In this document: in pieces, positions 7,819-16,445 of the stretch | How the letters are laid out: every line of letters starts with the position of its first letter | Position numbering within the stretch: position 1 is the first letter of the stretch | Assembly (NCBI GenBank): GCA_900547445.1 | Contig: URGJ01000008.1 | Location: 1 to 57,045 of the forward strand | Source: an uncultured Oscillospiraceae bacterium | Lineage (GTDB): Bacteria > Bacillota > Clostridia > Oscillospirales > Acutalibacteraceae | DNA length: 57,045 nt | Direction: 5' to 3' | The notes under the pieces: model-generated | Seen by the model: only the letters and a program-made list of their open reading frames with translations | Databases searched by the model: none | What the model was told of the DNA's origin: nothing | Made by a program: the position numbers and the translations under genes

Positions 7819-9018
7819 ATGAAAAAAATATTAATATGTCTCCTGCTTTCCTGCGCCCTGCTTGCGGGCTGTTCTTATTCAAATTTCGAGAGCGTACCGC
7901 AGCAAAGCGAGGAATTGCCTTATGAAAACATTTCTTCATCAGGCGTATGGCTTTCTTTTAGCGAGATTAACTCTATGCTTAAAAGCGAGTCGGGCTTTAA
8001 GGCGGAGTTTACAAAGGTGCTTGAAAATTGCAGGACGCTGAAAATAGGGGAAATATATGTTCATATACGTTCCTACTGCGATTCGCTTTATAAATCTGAA
8101 TATTTTCCGCTTGTAAAAGCGGCCGAGGGTATAGATTACGATGTTTTTGAATACATAGTAAGTGCCTGCCACACCTACGGGATTAAGGTGCACGCCTGGA
8201 TAAACCCCTACAGGGTAATGACCTCTTCAAGCGATAAGGAGGCGCTCGGGCATGATTGCCCCGCATATAAATGGTTAAGCGACGATAACACGGAAAATGA
8301 TAAAAACGTGTGCATATTTGGCGGTATTTATTTAAATCCCGCCGAGTATGAGGCAAGAGAGCTTGTTATAAACGGTATACGTGAGGTACTGAAAAAATAC
8401 GACGTGGACGGTATTCACTTCGACGATTATTTTTATCCTACTACAGACCCCGAATTTGACGCCGTAAGCTATGAAAAATATAAATCGGAGACCGAAAATC
8501 CGCTTTCTCTTTCCGACTGGAGACGGGCTAATGTAAACGCTCTGATATCCGGCTGTTATACCGCCGTGAAATTTTACGGCAAGGACATAGTTTTTTCGGT
8601 AAGCCCTATGGCTTCTACCCAAAAAAACTATAACGAGCTTTATGCCGATGTCGAGGCTTGGGTTGAAAGCGGATGTATAGACTGTATTATTCCTCAGCTT
8701 TATTTCGGGTTTGATTACCCTGATAAGCAGTTTTGCTTTGATAATTTACTTGACGAATGGTTAAGGCTTGTATCAGAAAATAAACAGGTTAAGCTCAAAA
8801 TAGGTCTTGCCCCGTATAAAATAGGAACGGATGCCGAGGCGGACAGGGAAGAGTGGAACAGCTCGGAGGACATAATAGCCAGACAGGCGGAAAAATGTTA
8901 TAAAAACGGAAATGTGGCGGGATATGTTCTGTTTTCATATTCATCGCTTGCGTCTGACGCTTCGCTCAACGTAAAGCAGCGCGAAAACCTTTCCGAAATT
9001 ATTAATTATTATAATTGA
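7819..9018 (+). CDS. GHL10-family lipoprotein (putative glycosyl hydrolase)
   Basis: This 399-residue exported lipoprotein has a signal peptide of about 17 residues ending in LLAGC (Cys18 lipidated). The rest is a TIM-barrel of the glycosyl hydrolase-like 10 type (YngK/DUF187): GVWLSFSEIN, HVRSYCDSLY-like strand, KVHAWINPYR, DGIHFDDYFYP, VSPMAS and DCIIPQLYFG. Enzymes of this group are thought to act on cell-surface glycans, but substrates are mostly unknown. It starts 18 bases after the phage-like cassette, with GGGAGG before the ATG and no terminator between, so it probably shares that transcript. The strong dyad at 9062 ends the unit. Confidence 0.88.
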   Translation: MKKILICLLLSCALLAGCSYSNFESVPQQSEELPYENISSSGVWLSFSEINSMLKSESGFKAEFTKVLENCRTLKIGEIYVHIRSYCDSLYKSEYFPLVKAAEGIDYDVFEYIVSACHTYGIKVHAWINPYRVMTSSSDKEALGHDCPAYKWLSDDNTENDKNVCIFGGIYLNPAEYEARELVINGIREVLKKYDVDGIHFDDYFYPTTDPEFDAVSYEKYKSETENPLSLSDWRRANVNALISGCYTAVKFYGKDIVFSVSPMASTQKNYNELYADVEAWVESGCIDCIIPQLYFGFDYPDKQFCFDNLLDEWLRLVSENKQVKLKIGLAPYKIGTDAEADREEWNSSEDIIARQAEKCYKNGNVAGYVLFSYSSLASDASLNVKQRENLSEIINYYN

Positions 9019-9061
9019 GATTCGCAAAAAATCTGTAATTATTTATTACTGTGTGCAACAA

Positions 9062-9108
9062 AATGTCGATATTTGTTAATATTTAACAAATATCGACATT
9101 AAACTTTT
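9062..9108 (+). terminator. Perfect 18-bp stem terminator after the lipoprotein gene
   Basis: Positions 9062-9079 are exactly complementary to 9083-9100, with a three-base loop, followed by AAACTTTTTT. It is AT-rich but long. It could also be a DNA operator for the glycogen promoter that begins 40 bases further on. Confidence 0.75.
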
Positions 9109-9139
9109 TTGTTTGTTTCGGAAGTTTAACAAAAATCAC

Positions 9140-9168
9140 TTGAAAAATGACACAGATGTTGCTATAAT
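9140..9168 (+). promoter_or_regulatory. Sigma-A promoter of the glycogen operon
   Basis: TTGAAA at 9140-9145 and TATAAT at 9163-9168 are separated by 17 bases. Transcription would start near 9175, giving a leader of about 65 bases before glgB. Confidence 0.85.
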
Positions 9169-9240
9169 AAAAATATAAAAATATAAAAGGCGGATTTAGT
9201 ATGTTAAAATACCGTCTTTTGTTTGGATAAGAGGTGCGAA

Positions 9241-11121
9241 ATGAAGGATTTTATTAAAAATTTCAGTTCTGGAACAACTTCCGAGGCATACAAATACCTG
9301 GGTTCGTTTTTAAACGGGGACTCCGCCGTTTTTCGCGTATGGGCGCCTAATGCCGCGGCTGTTTCGGTTGTTGGTGATTTTAATAATTGGGACAGCAAGG
9401 CTAATCCTATGAAAAAAACGGACGGCGGCATTTGGCAGGCAAATATCAAGGGTCTTAAGCAGTACGATAATTATAAATATGCCGTCACGGGAGGCGACGG
9501 TATGACTGTCCTAAAATCCGACCCTTATGCTCGGCATTACGAGACCGCTCCCGCTAACGCTTCAAAGATTTACTGCTCGGACTACAGCTGGAACGACTTA
9601 AATTGGCGGGAAACGCAGAAGAAAAAGAATATATGCGAGTCGCCGGTTAATATATACGAGGTTCACGCGGGTTCGTGGCGCAGGTTTGCAGACGGAAACG
9701 TATATGATTACGTTACCCTTGCGCGTGAGCTTTCGCAGTATCTTAAAAAAATGAATTATACTCATGTTGAACTTATGCCGATTACCGAGTACCCGTTTGA
9801 GGGCTCATGGGGATATCAGGTATCGGGCTATTTTGCTCCAACCTCACGCTACGGAACTCCCGACGATTTTAAAAAATTTATTGATATAATGCACGAAAAC
9901 GGGATAGGCGTAATACTTGATTGGGTACCCGCGCATTTTCCGCGCGACGGCTTCGGACTCTTCCGCTTTGACGGAACGCCCTGCTATGAGTACGCCGACC
10001 CCCGTAAGGGAGAGCATAAGGAATGGGGAACGGTGGTATTTGACTACGGCAAACCGCAGGTGAGGAATTTCCTTATTTCAAGCGCGGTTTACTGGATAAA
10101 AGAATACCATATCGACGGACTGAGGGTCGACGCGGTAGCTTCAATGCTTTATCTCGATTACGGCCGTCAGGGAGGCGATTGGGTTCCGAATTCCTATGGC
10201 GGACGCGAAAATCTTGAGGCGGTAGCCTTTTTAAAGGATGTTAATTCCCGGGCTTTTGCCGCTAACCCCTCGGTAATGATGATAGCCGAGGAGTCAACCG
10301 CGTGGCCGCTTGTTACCAAACCGCCGCAGGACGGAGGTCTCGGGTTTAATTTCAAGTGGAATATGGGCTGGATGAACGATATGCTGCGCTATATGTCTCT
10401 TGACCCGCTTTTTAGGAAGAACAATCACGATTGTTTGACGTTTTCATTCTTTTATGCTTTTTCGGAAAACTTTATTCTTCCTCTCTCGCATGACGAGGTG
10501 GTGCACGGCAAATGCTCAATGATTGAAAAGATGCCGGGCGAATATGATATGAAATTCGCGTCGCTCCGTGCCTTTTACACCTATATTATGGCTCATCCGG
10601 GTAAAAAGCTTTTGTTTATGGGTCAGGAGTTTGCTCAGTTTATTGAGTGGAATTACGAGCAGCAGCTTGACTGGATGCTGCTTGATTATGACAAGCACCG
10701 TATGATGCAGCACTTTGTCGCTCAGCTTAATAAATTCTATATTAAAAATCCCGAGCTGTGGGAGATTGACTACTCGTGGGACGGATTTTCATGGATATCC
10801 AATGATGATAACGCCCAGAGCATTATCGCTTTCAGGCGTATTAATAAATCGGGAGGGGAGATTATCGCAGTTTGTAACTTCGTTCCCGTCGCAAGGGAAA
10901 ACTACCGCATAGGAGTGCCAAAAAAGGGCTCATACAGGAGAATTTTCTGCTCTGACAGTACGGATTTCGGCGGAATTACCGACAGGAAATCGGTAAGCTT
11001 TAAGAGCGAAAATATACCAATGCACGGATATGAAAATTCAGTAAGCCTTGATATACCCGCAATGTCGGTAAGCTTTTACCGCGTACCGACGGCGAAAAAA
11101 ACCGCGTCTCGGAAAAAGTAA
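9241..11121 (+). CDS. glgB: 1,4-alpha-glucan branching enzyme GlgB
   Basis: GlgB cuts alpha-1,4 glucan chains and rejoins them as alpha-1,6 branches, finishing glycogen structure in the cytoplasm. The 626-residue protein has an N-terminal CBM48 (FRVWAPNAAAVSVVGDFNNW) and a GH13 barrel. The catalytic triad is visible: Asp297 in DGLRVDA, Glu350 in MIAEES and Asp418 in SHDEVVHGK. A short C-terminal beta domain follows and ends in a basic tail. ATG 9241 is chosen for AAGAGGTG eight bases upstream; an in-frame TTG at 9223 lacks one. It is the first gene of glgB-C-D-A. Confidence 0.96.
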   Translation: MKDFIKNFSSGTTSEAYKYLGSFLNGDSAVFRVWAPNAAAVSVVGDFNNWDSKANPMKKTDGGIWQANIKGLKQYDNYKYAVTGGDGMTVLKSDPYARHYETAPANASKIYCSDYSWNDLNWRETQKKKNICESPVNIYEVHAGSWRRFADGNVYDYVTLARELSQYLKKMNYTHVELMPITEYPFEGSWGYQVSGYFAPTSRYGTPDDFKKFIDIMHENGIGVILDWVPAHFPRDGFGLFRFDGTPCYEYADPRKGEHKEWGTVVFDYGKPQVRNFLISSAVYWIKEYHIDGLRVDAVASMLYLDYGRQGGDWVPNSYGGRENLEAVAFLKDVNSRAFAANPSVMMIAEESTAWPLVTKPPQDGGLGFNFKWNMGWMNDMLRYMSLDPLFRKNNHDCLTFSFFYAFSENFILPLSHDEVVHGKCSMIEKMPGEYDMKFASLRAFYTYIMAHPGKKLLFMGQEFAQFIEWNYEQQLDWMLLDYDKHRMMQHFVAQLNKFYIKNPELWEIDYSWDGFSWISNDDNAQSIIAFRRINKSGGEIIAVCNFVPVARENYRIGVPKKGSYRRIFCSDSTDFGGITDRKSVSFKSENIPMHGYENSVSLDIPAMSVSFYRVPTAKKTASRKK

Positions 11122-11184
11122 TATATTAATAACAACTGCATAGTATTTTAAGGTTAGAAAATAAAAATGTCGGGAGTGTTTATA

Positions 11185-12399
11185 TTGAACAGCAAAAAAT
11201 GCGTAGCCATGCTTCTTGCCGGAGGTCAGGGAAGCAGACTCGGAGTTTTAACAAGCAAAATCGCAAAGCCCGCCGTTCCCTACGGAGGGAAATACCGTAT
11301 AATCGATTTTCCGCTCTCAAACTGCGCTAATTCGGGTATTGATACCGTCGGTATTCTTACACAGTACAAGCCGCTTGAGCTTAACGATTATGTCGGCTCG
11401 GGCAAGCCTTGGGATCTTGACCGCTCAAACGGAGGGGTACATATACTGCCTCCGTATCAGGGACAAAAGGGCGGAAATTGGTACAAGGGCACGGCAAACG
11501 CTATTTATCAGAATTTAGAGTTTATTTCTCGTTATAATCCGGAGTATGTTTTGGTGCTTTCGGGCGATCATATTTATAAAATGGATTATTCCAAAATGAT
11601 AAACGAGCATACAGAAAGCGGAGCCGCCTGCACTATTGCCGTTATGGAAGTCACTATGGAGGAGGCTTCCCGTTTCGGAATTATGAATACAAGGGAGGAC
11701 GGCACGATTTACGAATTTGAGGAAAAGCCTGCCAGGCCAAAGAGTAATCTCGCCTCTATGGGAATTTATGTTTTCAGCTGGCAGAAGCTCAAAAAGTATC
11801 TGACCGAGGACGAGGCTAATCCTAATTCTTCAAACGATTTCGGCAAGGACGTTATTCCCGCAATGCTAAACGCGGGAGAGCTTATGAGGGTCTACCGTTT
11901 CAGCGACTACTGGAAGGACGTTGGAACAGTCGATTCGCTTTGGGAGGCGAATCTTGATCTTCTTAACCCTAAAATTGACCTTAATCTTGCCGACCAGAAT
12001 TGGCGTATTTATTCAAGGACAACGGGTATGCCGCCGCAGTATATTTCAAAAGACGCCGTGGTTGAGAATTCCCTTATAACCGACGGTTGTGAGGTTGAGG
12101 GCAAGCTCGATTACTCGATACTTTTTGAAAATGTAACTGTTGAAGAGGGAGCATCTGTTGAATATTCGCTTGTTATGCCGGGTGCGGTTATCAAAAAAGG
12201 CGCTAAGGTTCGTTATTCTATAATAGCCGAAAACAGCGTTATCGGTGAAAACGCAGAAATAGGCGCCGACCCCGCGGAATCTAATACAAGCGATTGGGGA
12301 ATTACCGTTATAGGCGATAACCTAACGGTAGGAAAAAAAGCGACAGTCGGACCTAAAAAAATGATAACCGAAAACGTCGGTGAGGGGGAGAAAATATGA
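11185..12399 (+). CDS. glgC: Glucose-1-phosphate adenylyltransferase GlgC
   Basis: GlgC makes ADP-glucose from ATP and glucose-1-phosphate, the committed step of glycogen synthesis. The nucleotide loop MLLAGGQGSRL stands at the N-terminus, with KPAVPYGGKYRIIDFPLSN, then SGDHIYKMDY and the C-terminal left-handed beta-helix hexapeptides. The TTG at 11185 is preferred because GGGAG lies nine bases before it (404 residues); an ATG at 11167 would add six residues but has only a distant AGG. The gene overlaps glgD by four bases, and the two products probably assemble together. Confidence 0.95.
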   Translation: MNSKKCVAMLLAGGQGSRLGVLTSKIAKPAVPYGGKYRIIDFPLSNCANSGIDTVGILTQYKPLELNDYVGSGKPWDLDRSNGGVHILPPYQGQKGGNWYKGTANAIYQNLEFISRYNPEYVLVLSGDHIYKMDYSKMINEHTESGAACTIAVMEVTMEEASRFGIMNTREDGTIYEFEEKPARPKSNLASMGIYVFSWQKLKKYLTEDEANPNSSNDFGKDVIPAMLNAGELMRVYRFSDYWKDVGTVDSLWEANLDLLNPKIDLNLADQNWRIYSRTTGMPPQYISKDAVVENSLITDGCEVEGKLDYSILFENVTVEEGASVEYSLVMPGAVIKKGAKVRYSIIAENSVIGENAEIGADPAESNTSDWGITVIGDNLTVGKKATVGPKKMITENVGEGEKI

Positions 12400-13514
12400 G
12401 ATCGTCTGCAGTTGCGGGAATTGTATTTGCTAATATCAATGATACTTTATTGAAAAGGCTTACTTCTAAACGGTCTATGGCTTCGGTACCCTTCGGGGCG
12501 AGATACAGACTTATTGACTTTCCCCTTTCAAACCTTGTAAACGCCGGAGTTTCAAGCGTTGGAATAATCACGAAGGAAAACTACCGCTCGCTTATGGATC
12601 ACGTAGGCAACGGCGTGTACTGGGATCTTGACCGTAAAAACGGGGGACTTTATCTGCTTCCTCCGTATTTAACAAGCGGGACAAAGCGTTATAACGGAAC
12701 CGTGGACGCGCTTCACGGAGCGATTGATTATATTGATCGCTGCAACGCTGAGTATATGGTGCTTTGCAATGCGGATACGATTGCAAATATTGATCTAAGC
12801 GCGGCAATAGCGGCTCACATAGAGAAAAAAGCTGATGCTACTATCGTATATCACAAGGGCAGGCCGCCTGTTAACAACGCGGATTTAATGCTTTTGGATA
12901 TTAATAAGGCAAAAAGAATCGAAAAAATCAATTTTGAAATTGAAACGGATGTGAATACCGCATATTTCGCGGGCGTAACCGTTATATCCCGAGAGCTTTT
13001 AATGAAGCTCGTTAAAGAAGCTTATTCCGACGGTCAGGTAAGCTTTACCAGAGATGTGCTTGCCAAAATGACCGATAAGCTTAAAATATACGGCTTTGAG
13101 CATAAGGATTTTGTTGCAATATTTGATGGAACCGACGCATATTATAATGCAAGTATGGCACTGCTTGACGCAAAGGTGCGCCGTCAGCTTTTCGGTACAG
13201 GCCGTCCGATATTTACCAAAACCCGCGATGATATGCCTACACGTTACGGTACAAAGGCTGACGTTAGAAACTGCATTATTGCGGACGGCTGCGTTATAAA
13301 CGGAACGGTTAAGAACAGCATACTCTTCCGCGGCGTTACTGTAGAAAAGGACGCTGTGGTCGAAAACTGCATATTAATGCAGGAAACCGCTGTAGGAACT
13401 GCGGCTGATATTAATAACGTAATAGCCGATAAAAACGCCGTTATAGGCGAAAATATGGTTCTTAAGGGAACGCCTGAAAAATGCGTTTTTGTCAAAAAGA
13501 ATCAGATTTTATAA
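12396..13514 (+). CDS. glgD: GlgD, non-catalytic-type partner of GlgC
   Basis: This 372-residue paralogue of GlgC is typical of Firmicutes, where GlgD joins GlgC in a heterotetramer and raises its activity. The fold is kept (ASVPFGARYRLIDFPLSN, beta-helix C-terminus), but the glycine-rich nucleotide loop of GlgC is replaced by NINDTLLKRLTS, consistent with a weak or absent catalytic role. The start ATG overlaps the glgC stop (ATGA). The C-terminal repeats (NAVIGENMVLKGTP) are intact. Confidence 0.93.
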   Translation: MRSSAVAGIVFANINDTLLKRLTSKRSMASVPFGARYRLIDFPLSNLVNAGVSSVGIITKENYRSLMDHVGNGVYWDLDRKNGGLYLLPPYLTSGTKRYNGTVDALHGAIDYIDRCNAEYMVLCNADTIANIDLSAAIAAHIEKKADATIVYHKGRPPVNNADLMLLDINKAKRIEKINFEIETDVNTAYFAGVTVISRELLMKLVKEAYSDGQVSFTRDVLAKMTDKLKIYGFEHKDFVAIFDGTDAYYNASMALLDAKVRRQLFGTGRPIFTKTRDDMPTRYGTKADVRNCIIADGCVINGTVKNSILFRGVTVEKDAVVENCILMQETAVGTAADINNVIADKNAVIGENMVLKGTPEKCVFVKKNQIL

Positions 13515-13534
13515 TATGGAAAGGAAATAGCAGA

Positions 13535-14956
13535 ATGAAAGTATTATTTGCCTCAAGCGAGGTTTTACCCTTTGCAATGTCCGGAGGTCTTGCTGACGTG
13601 GCGGGCGCTTTGCCGAAAGCTCTTCGCCGAAGGTTTATAGGCTGCAGGGTGGTTATGCCGCTTTATAATTCCGTAAGCGCTGAAATGCGGGAAAAAATGA
13701 CCTTTATAACCAGCATTACCGTTTCGGTTGCCTGGAGACGTCAGTACTGCGGCATATTTGAAGCACACGTTGACGGAATGATTTATTATTTTATTGATAA
13801 TCAGTACTATTTCGGCCGCGACGGACTTTACGGATATTATGACGACGCCGAGCGCTTTGCCTTTTTCTCCCGTGCGGTGCTGGATATAATTCCGCATATC
13901 GGTTTCACGCCTGATATTATCCACTGTAATGACTGGCAGACCGCGCTTGTTCCCGTTTATCTCAATACTATGTACCGAGGCAGCGATACCTACCGCGATA
14001 TTAAGACGGTATTCACTATTCACAACATTCAGTATCAGGGAAAATACGGGCTTGAGCTTAACGGAGACGTGCTGGGAATTCCGTATGAAAGCCAGAGCAT
14101 TATTGAGTATGACGGCTGTGTAAACTTTATGAAGGGCGCTATTCAGTGCGCGGATAAGATAACAACCGTATCTCCGACCTACGCAAACGAAATTTTACAG
14201 CCATACTATTCCTACGGGCTTGACAATATCCTGAAAAAGTTTACCTTTAAGCTTACGGGAATTGTAAACGGCATTGACTATGAGGTTTACAACCCCGAAA
14301 CCGACGCGTTTATCTATAAAAATTTCGGTGTTGACGATTTAAAGGATAAGGCGTATAATAAGAAAATGCTGCAAAGGGAAATGGGCCTGCCCGAGCTTTC
14401 AGAGGCACCTGTTATCGGAATGGTGACCCGTCTTGTAAAGCACAAGGGTCTTGATCTCGTAAAGCGTGTTTTTGAAGAGCTGCTGCGCGCTGACCTGCAA
14501 TTTGTAATTCTGGGTTCCGGTGAATGGGAATTTGAAACCTTCTTCCACGAAATGGCGCAGAAGTACCCCGAAAAGGTGGGACTTAAGCTCGGCTTTAATC
14601 CCCAGCTCGCGCACAGAATATACGCGGGAGCGGATATTTTCTTAATGCCGAGCCAGAGTGAGCCTTGCGGACTCGCCCAAATGGTTGCGCTTCGTTACGG
14701 TACAATTCCGATTGTAAGAGAAACAGGCGGTCTTAACGACACGATTTCGGACAGCGGAGACGGCGAGGGCAACGGCTTTACATTTAGAAATTTCAACGCC
14801 CACGAAATGGAAAACGCCGTATGGCGGGCAATTGCGGGTTATGCCGATAAGGGCGGCTGGGATATTTTAAGAAAGCGCGCGATGAACTGCGATAACAGCT
14901 GGGGAACCTCGGCTAATGCGTATATCAAACTATATAAGGAAATTGCCGGCAATTGA
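13535..14956 (+). CDS. glgA: Glycogen synthase GlgA (GT5)
   Basis: GlgA transfers glucose from ADP-glucose to growing alpha-1,4 glucan. The 473-residue GT-B protein has FASSEVLPF at the start, HCNDWQTALVP, TIHNIQYQG, TRLVKHKGLDLV and the C-terminal SQSEPCGLAQM and ETGGLNDT donor-site motifs. The usual KTGGL nucleotide loop reads MSGGL (residues 15-19), so the donor-phosphate lysine is replaced; related variants occur in Clostridia. ATG 13535 is used because AAAGGA lies at 13520-13525; the longer reading frame from 13481 lies inside glgD. It is the last gene of the operon. Confidence 0.95.
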   Translation: MKVLFASSEVLPFAMSGGLADVAGALPKALRRRFIGCRVVMPLYNSVSAEMREKMTFITSITVSVAWRRQYCGIFEAHVDGMIYYFIDNQYYFGRDGLYGYYDDAERFAFFSRAVLDIIPHIGFTPDIIHCNDWQTALVPVYLNTMYRGSDTYRDIKTVFTIHNIQYQGKYGLELNGDVLGIPYESQSIIEYDGCVNFMKGAIQCADKITTVSPTYANEILQPYYSYGLDNILKKFTFKLTGIVNGIDYEVYNPETDAFIYKNFGVDDLKDKAYNKKMLQREMGLPELSEAPVIGMVTRLVKHKGLDLVKRVFEELLRADLQFVILGSGEWEFETFFHEMAQKYPEKVGLKLGFNPQLAHRIYAGADIFLMPSQSEPCGLAQMVALRYGTIPIVRETGGLNDTISDSGDGEGNGFTFRNFNAHEMENAVWRAIAGYADKGGWDILRKRAMNCDNSWGTSANAYIKLYKEIAGN

Positions 14957-14970
14957 GCCGGCAATTTCTT
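14939..14970 (+). terminator. Terminator overlapping the glgA stop
   Basis: GAAATTGCCGGC (14939-14950) pairs perfectly with GCCGGCAATTTC (14957-14968) around AATTGA. The T-tract is short (TT, then TCTTTT after a gap), so some read-through into uppP, which has no visible promoter, is plausible. Confidence 0.6.
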
Positions 14971-14990
14971 AGCGTCTTTTGGGGGATATT

Positions 14991-15839
14991 ATGTTAGAAA
15001 TTTTAAAGTCAATCATTTTAGGAATTATTGAGGGAATTACCGAATGGCTGCCAATAAGCAGTACGGGACACCTTATCTTAGCCGACGAGTTTATTAAGCT
15101 CGGCATGGGCGAAGAGTTTAAAGAAATGTTCAATGTGGTAATTCAGCTTGGAGCAATACTCGCTGTAGTAGTAATCTTTTGGAAAAAGCTGTGGCCCTTT
15201 ACCCTCGATAAAAGCAGGGGCTATAACTACATAACAAAGGGCGGCGGAATAATCAAGAAAGACATAATGGATATGTGGCTCAAGGTTATTGTCGCAATGC
15301 TGCCCGCGGCTATTGTCGGAATACCGCTTGACGATGTATTTGAAAAATATTTTCATAACTATATAGTTGTCTCCGCGGCGCTGATAATTTACGGCGTTCT
15401 GTTTATTGCGGTGGAGCGGCGCAACCGCGGAATAAAGCCTAAATATAACGGAATTGCAGATATTTCCTATAAAACCGCTCTTATAATAGGACTGTTTCAG
15501 GCGCTCTCACTGATACCCGGTACCTCGAGAAGCGGCTCAACCATTTTGGGCGCTATAATAATCGGCGTTTCCCGCGTTGCGGCGGCTGAGTTTAGCTTTT
15601 ATCTTGCGGTACCGGTTATGTTCGGCGCAAGCTTTATAAAGCTTTTAAAGTTTGGATTTAACTTCACCTCGGCAGAGCTTGTGGTACTGCTTGTCGGTAT
15701 GCTTACCGCCTTTATTATTTCGGTGCTGGTAATTAAATTCCTTATGAGCTATATAAGAAAGCACGATTTTACCGCTTTCGGCTGGTACAGAATAGTTCTC
15801 GGTATAGTTGTGCTGGTTTACTTCCTTGTTATTGCGTAG
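14991..15839 (+). CDS. uppP: Undecaprenyl-diphosphatase UppP/BacA
   Basis: This membrane phosphatase recycles undecaprenyl pyrophosphate to the monophosphate carrier used for peptidoglycan and other wall polymers. The 282-residue protein carries both family signatures: GIIEGITEWLPISSTGHL near the N-terminus and LIPGTSRSGSTI in the second half, with about seven to eight hydrophobic segments. ATG 14991 follows GGGGGAT. The TAG stop is followed after nine bases by the next start. It may confer bacitracin tolerance, as known for the family. Confidence 0.95.
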   Translation: MLEILKSIILGIIEGITEWLPISSTGHLILADEFIKLGMGEEFKEMFNVVIQLGAILAVVVIFWKKLWPFTLDKSRGYNYITKGGGIIKKDIMDMWLKVIVAMLPAAIVGIPLDDVFEKYFHNYIVVSAALIIYGVLFIAVERRNRGIKPKYNGIADISYKTALIIGLFQALSLIPGTSRSGSTILGAIIIGVSRVAAAEFSFYLAVPVMFGASFIKLLKFGFNFTSAELVVLLVGMLTAFIISVLVIKFLMSYIRKHDFTAFGWYRIVLGIVVLVYFLVIA

Positions 15840-15848
15840 GTGTCCAAA

Positions 15849-16394
15849 ATGAAATTAATGATCGCGTCGGATATTCACGGTTCGGCGTATTACTGCCGTA
15901 TGCTTTTAGACGCTTTTGAAAGAGAAAAAGCGGACAGATTGCTCCTCCTCGGCGATATTTTATATCACGGTCCGCGCAACGACCTGCCGAGGGAGTACGC
16001 TCCTAAAGATGTTATAGGGCTTTTAAATCCCCTTAAAAATAAAATTTTTTGCGTGCGCGGCAATTGTGATACCGAGGTTGACCAAATGGTACTTGACTTT
16101 CCCGTACTTGCCGATTACGCGGTAATACCCGTAGGTCGGCGTATCGTTTACGCCACTCACGGGCATATCTATAACGAAGGCAAGCTTCCGCCGCTATGTG
16201 GAGGCGATATACTGTTAAACGGTCATACGCATATTCCGAAATGTTTAGAGCATACGGATTATATCTATATGAACTGCGGCTCGGTTTCTATTCCGAAAGA
16301 AAACAGTCCGCACAGCTATATGATAAGCGAAAACGGCGTGTTTTACTGGAAAGAGCTTCAAAGCGGCGAGATATACAATGAGTTTAGAATATAA
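15849..16394 (+). CDS. YfcE-type metallophosphoesterase
   Basis: This 181-residue phosphodiesterase of the YfcE/MJ0936 family uses two metal ions. Visible ligand motifs are DIHG (Asp8, His10), GDILYHG, GNCD, THGHIYN and NGHTHIP. The natural substrate of this family is unknown; cyclic-nucleotide and artificial phosphodiester cleavage have been reported for relatives. ATG 15849 has AGGTG at spacing seven, overlapping the uppP stop region; an upstream GTG at 15840 is possible. It ends at a bidirectional hairpin. Confidence 0.88.
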   Translation: MKLMIASDIHGSAYYCRMLLDAFEREKADRLLLLGDILYHGPRNDLPREYAPKDVIGLLNPLKNKIFCVRGNCDTEVDQMVLDFPVLADYAVIPVGRRIVYATHGHIYNEGKLPPLCGGDILLNGHTHIPKCLEHTDYIYMNCGSVSIPKENSPHSYMISENGVFYWKELQSGEIYNEFRI

Positions 16395-16399
16395 AATTT

Positions 16400-16443
16400 A
16401 AGCGGCGGAAATGCAAACAGTCTGCATTTCCGCCGCTTTAAAA
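16400..16443. terminator. Bidirectional terminator between convergent genes
   Basis: Sixteen bases at 16400-16415 (AAGCGGCGGAAATGCA) are complementary to 16423-16438, with A- and T-rich flanks. It serves the phosphodiesterase gene on the plus strand and the deacetylase on the minus strand. Confidence 0.8.
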
Positions 16444-16445
16444 TA

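Noticed and set aside
9019..9240. Search for a small gene between the lipoprotein gene and glgB
   Set aside because: Only the dyad and the promoter are found; no frame with a ribosome site.
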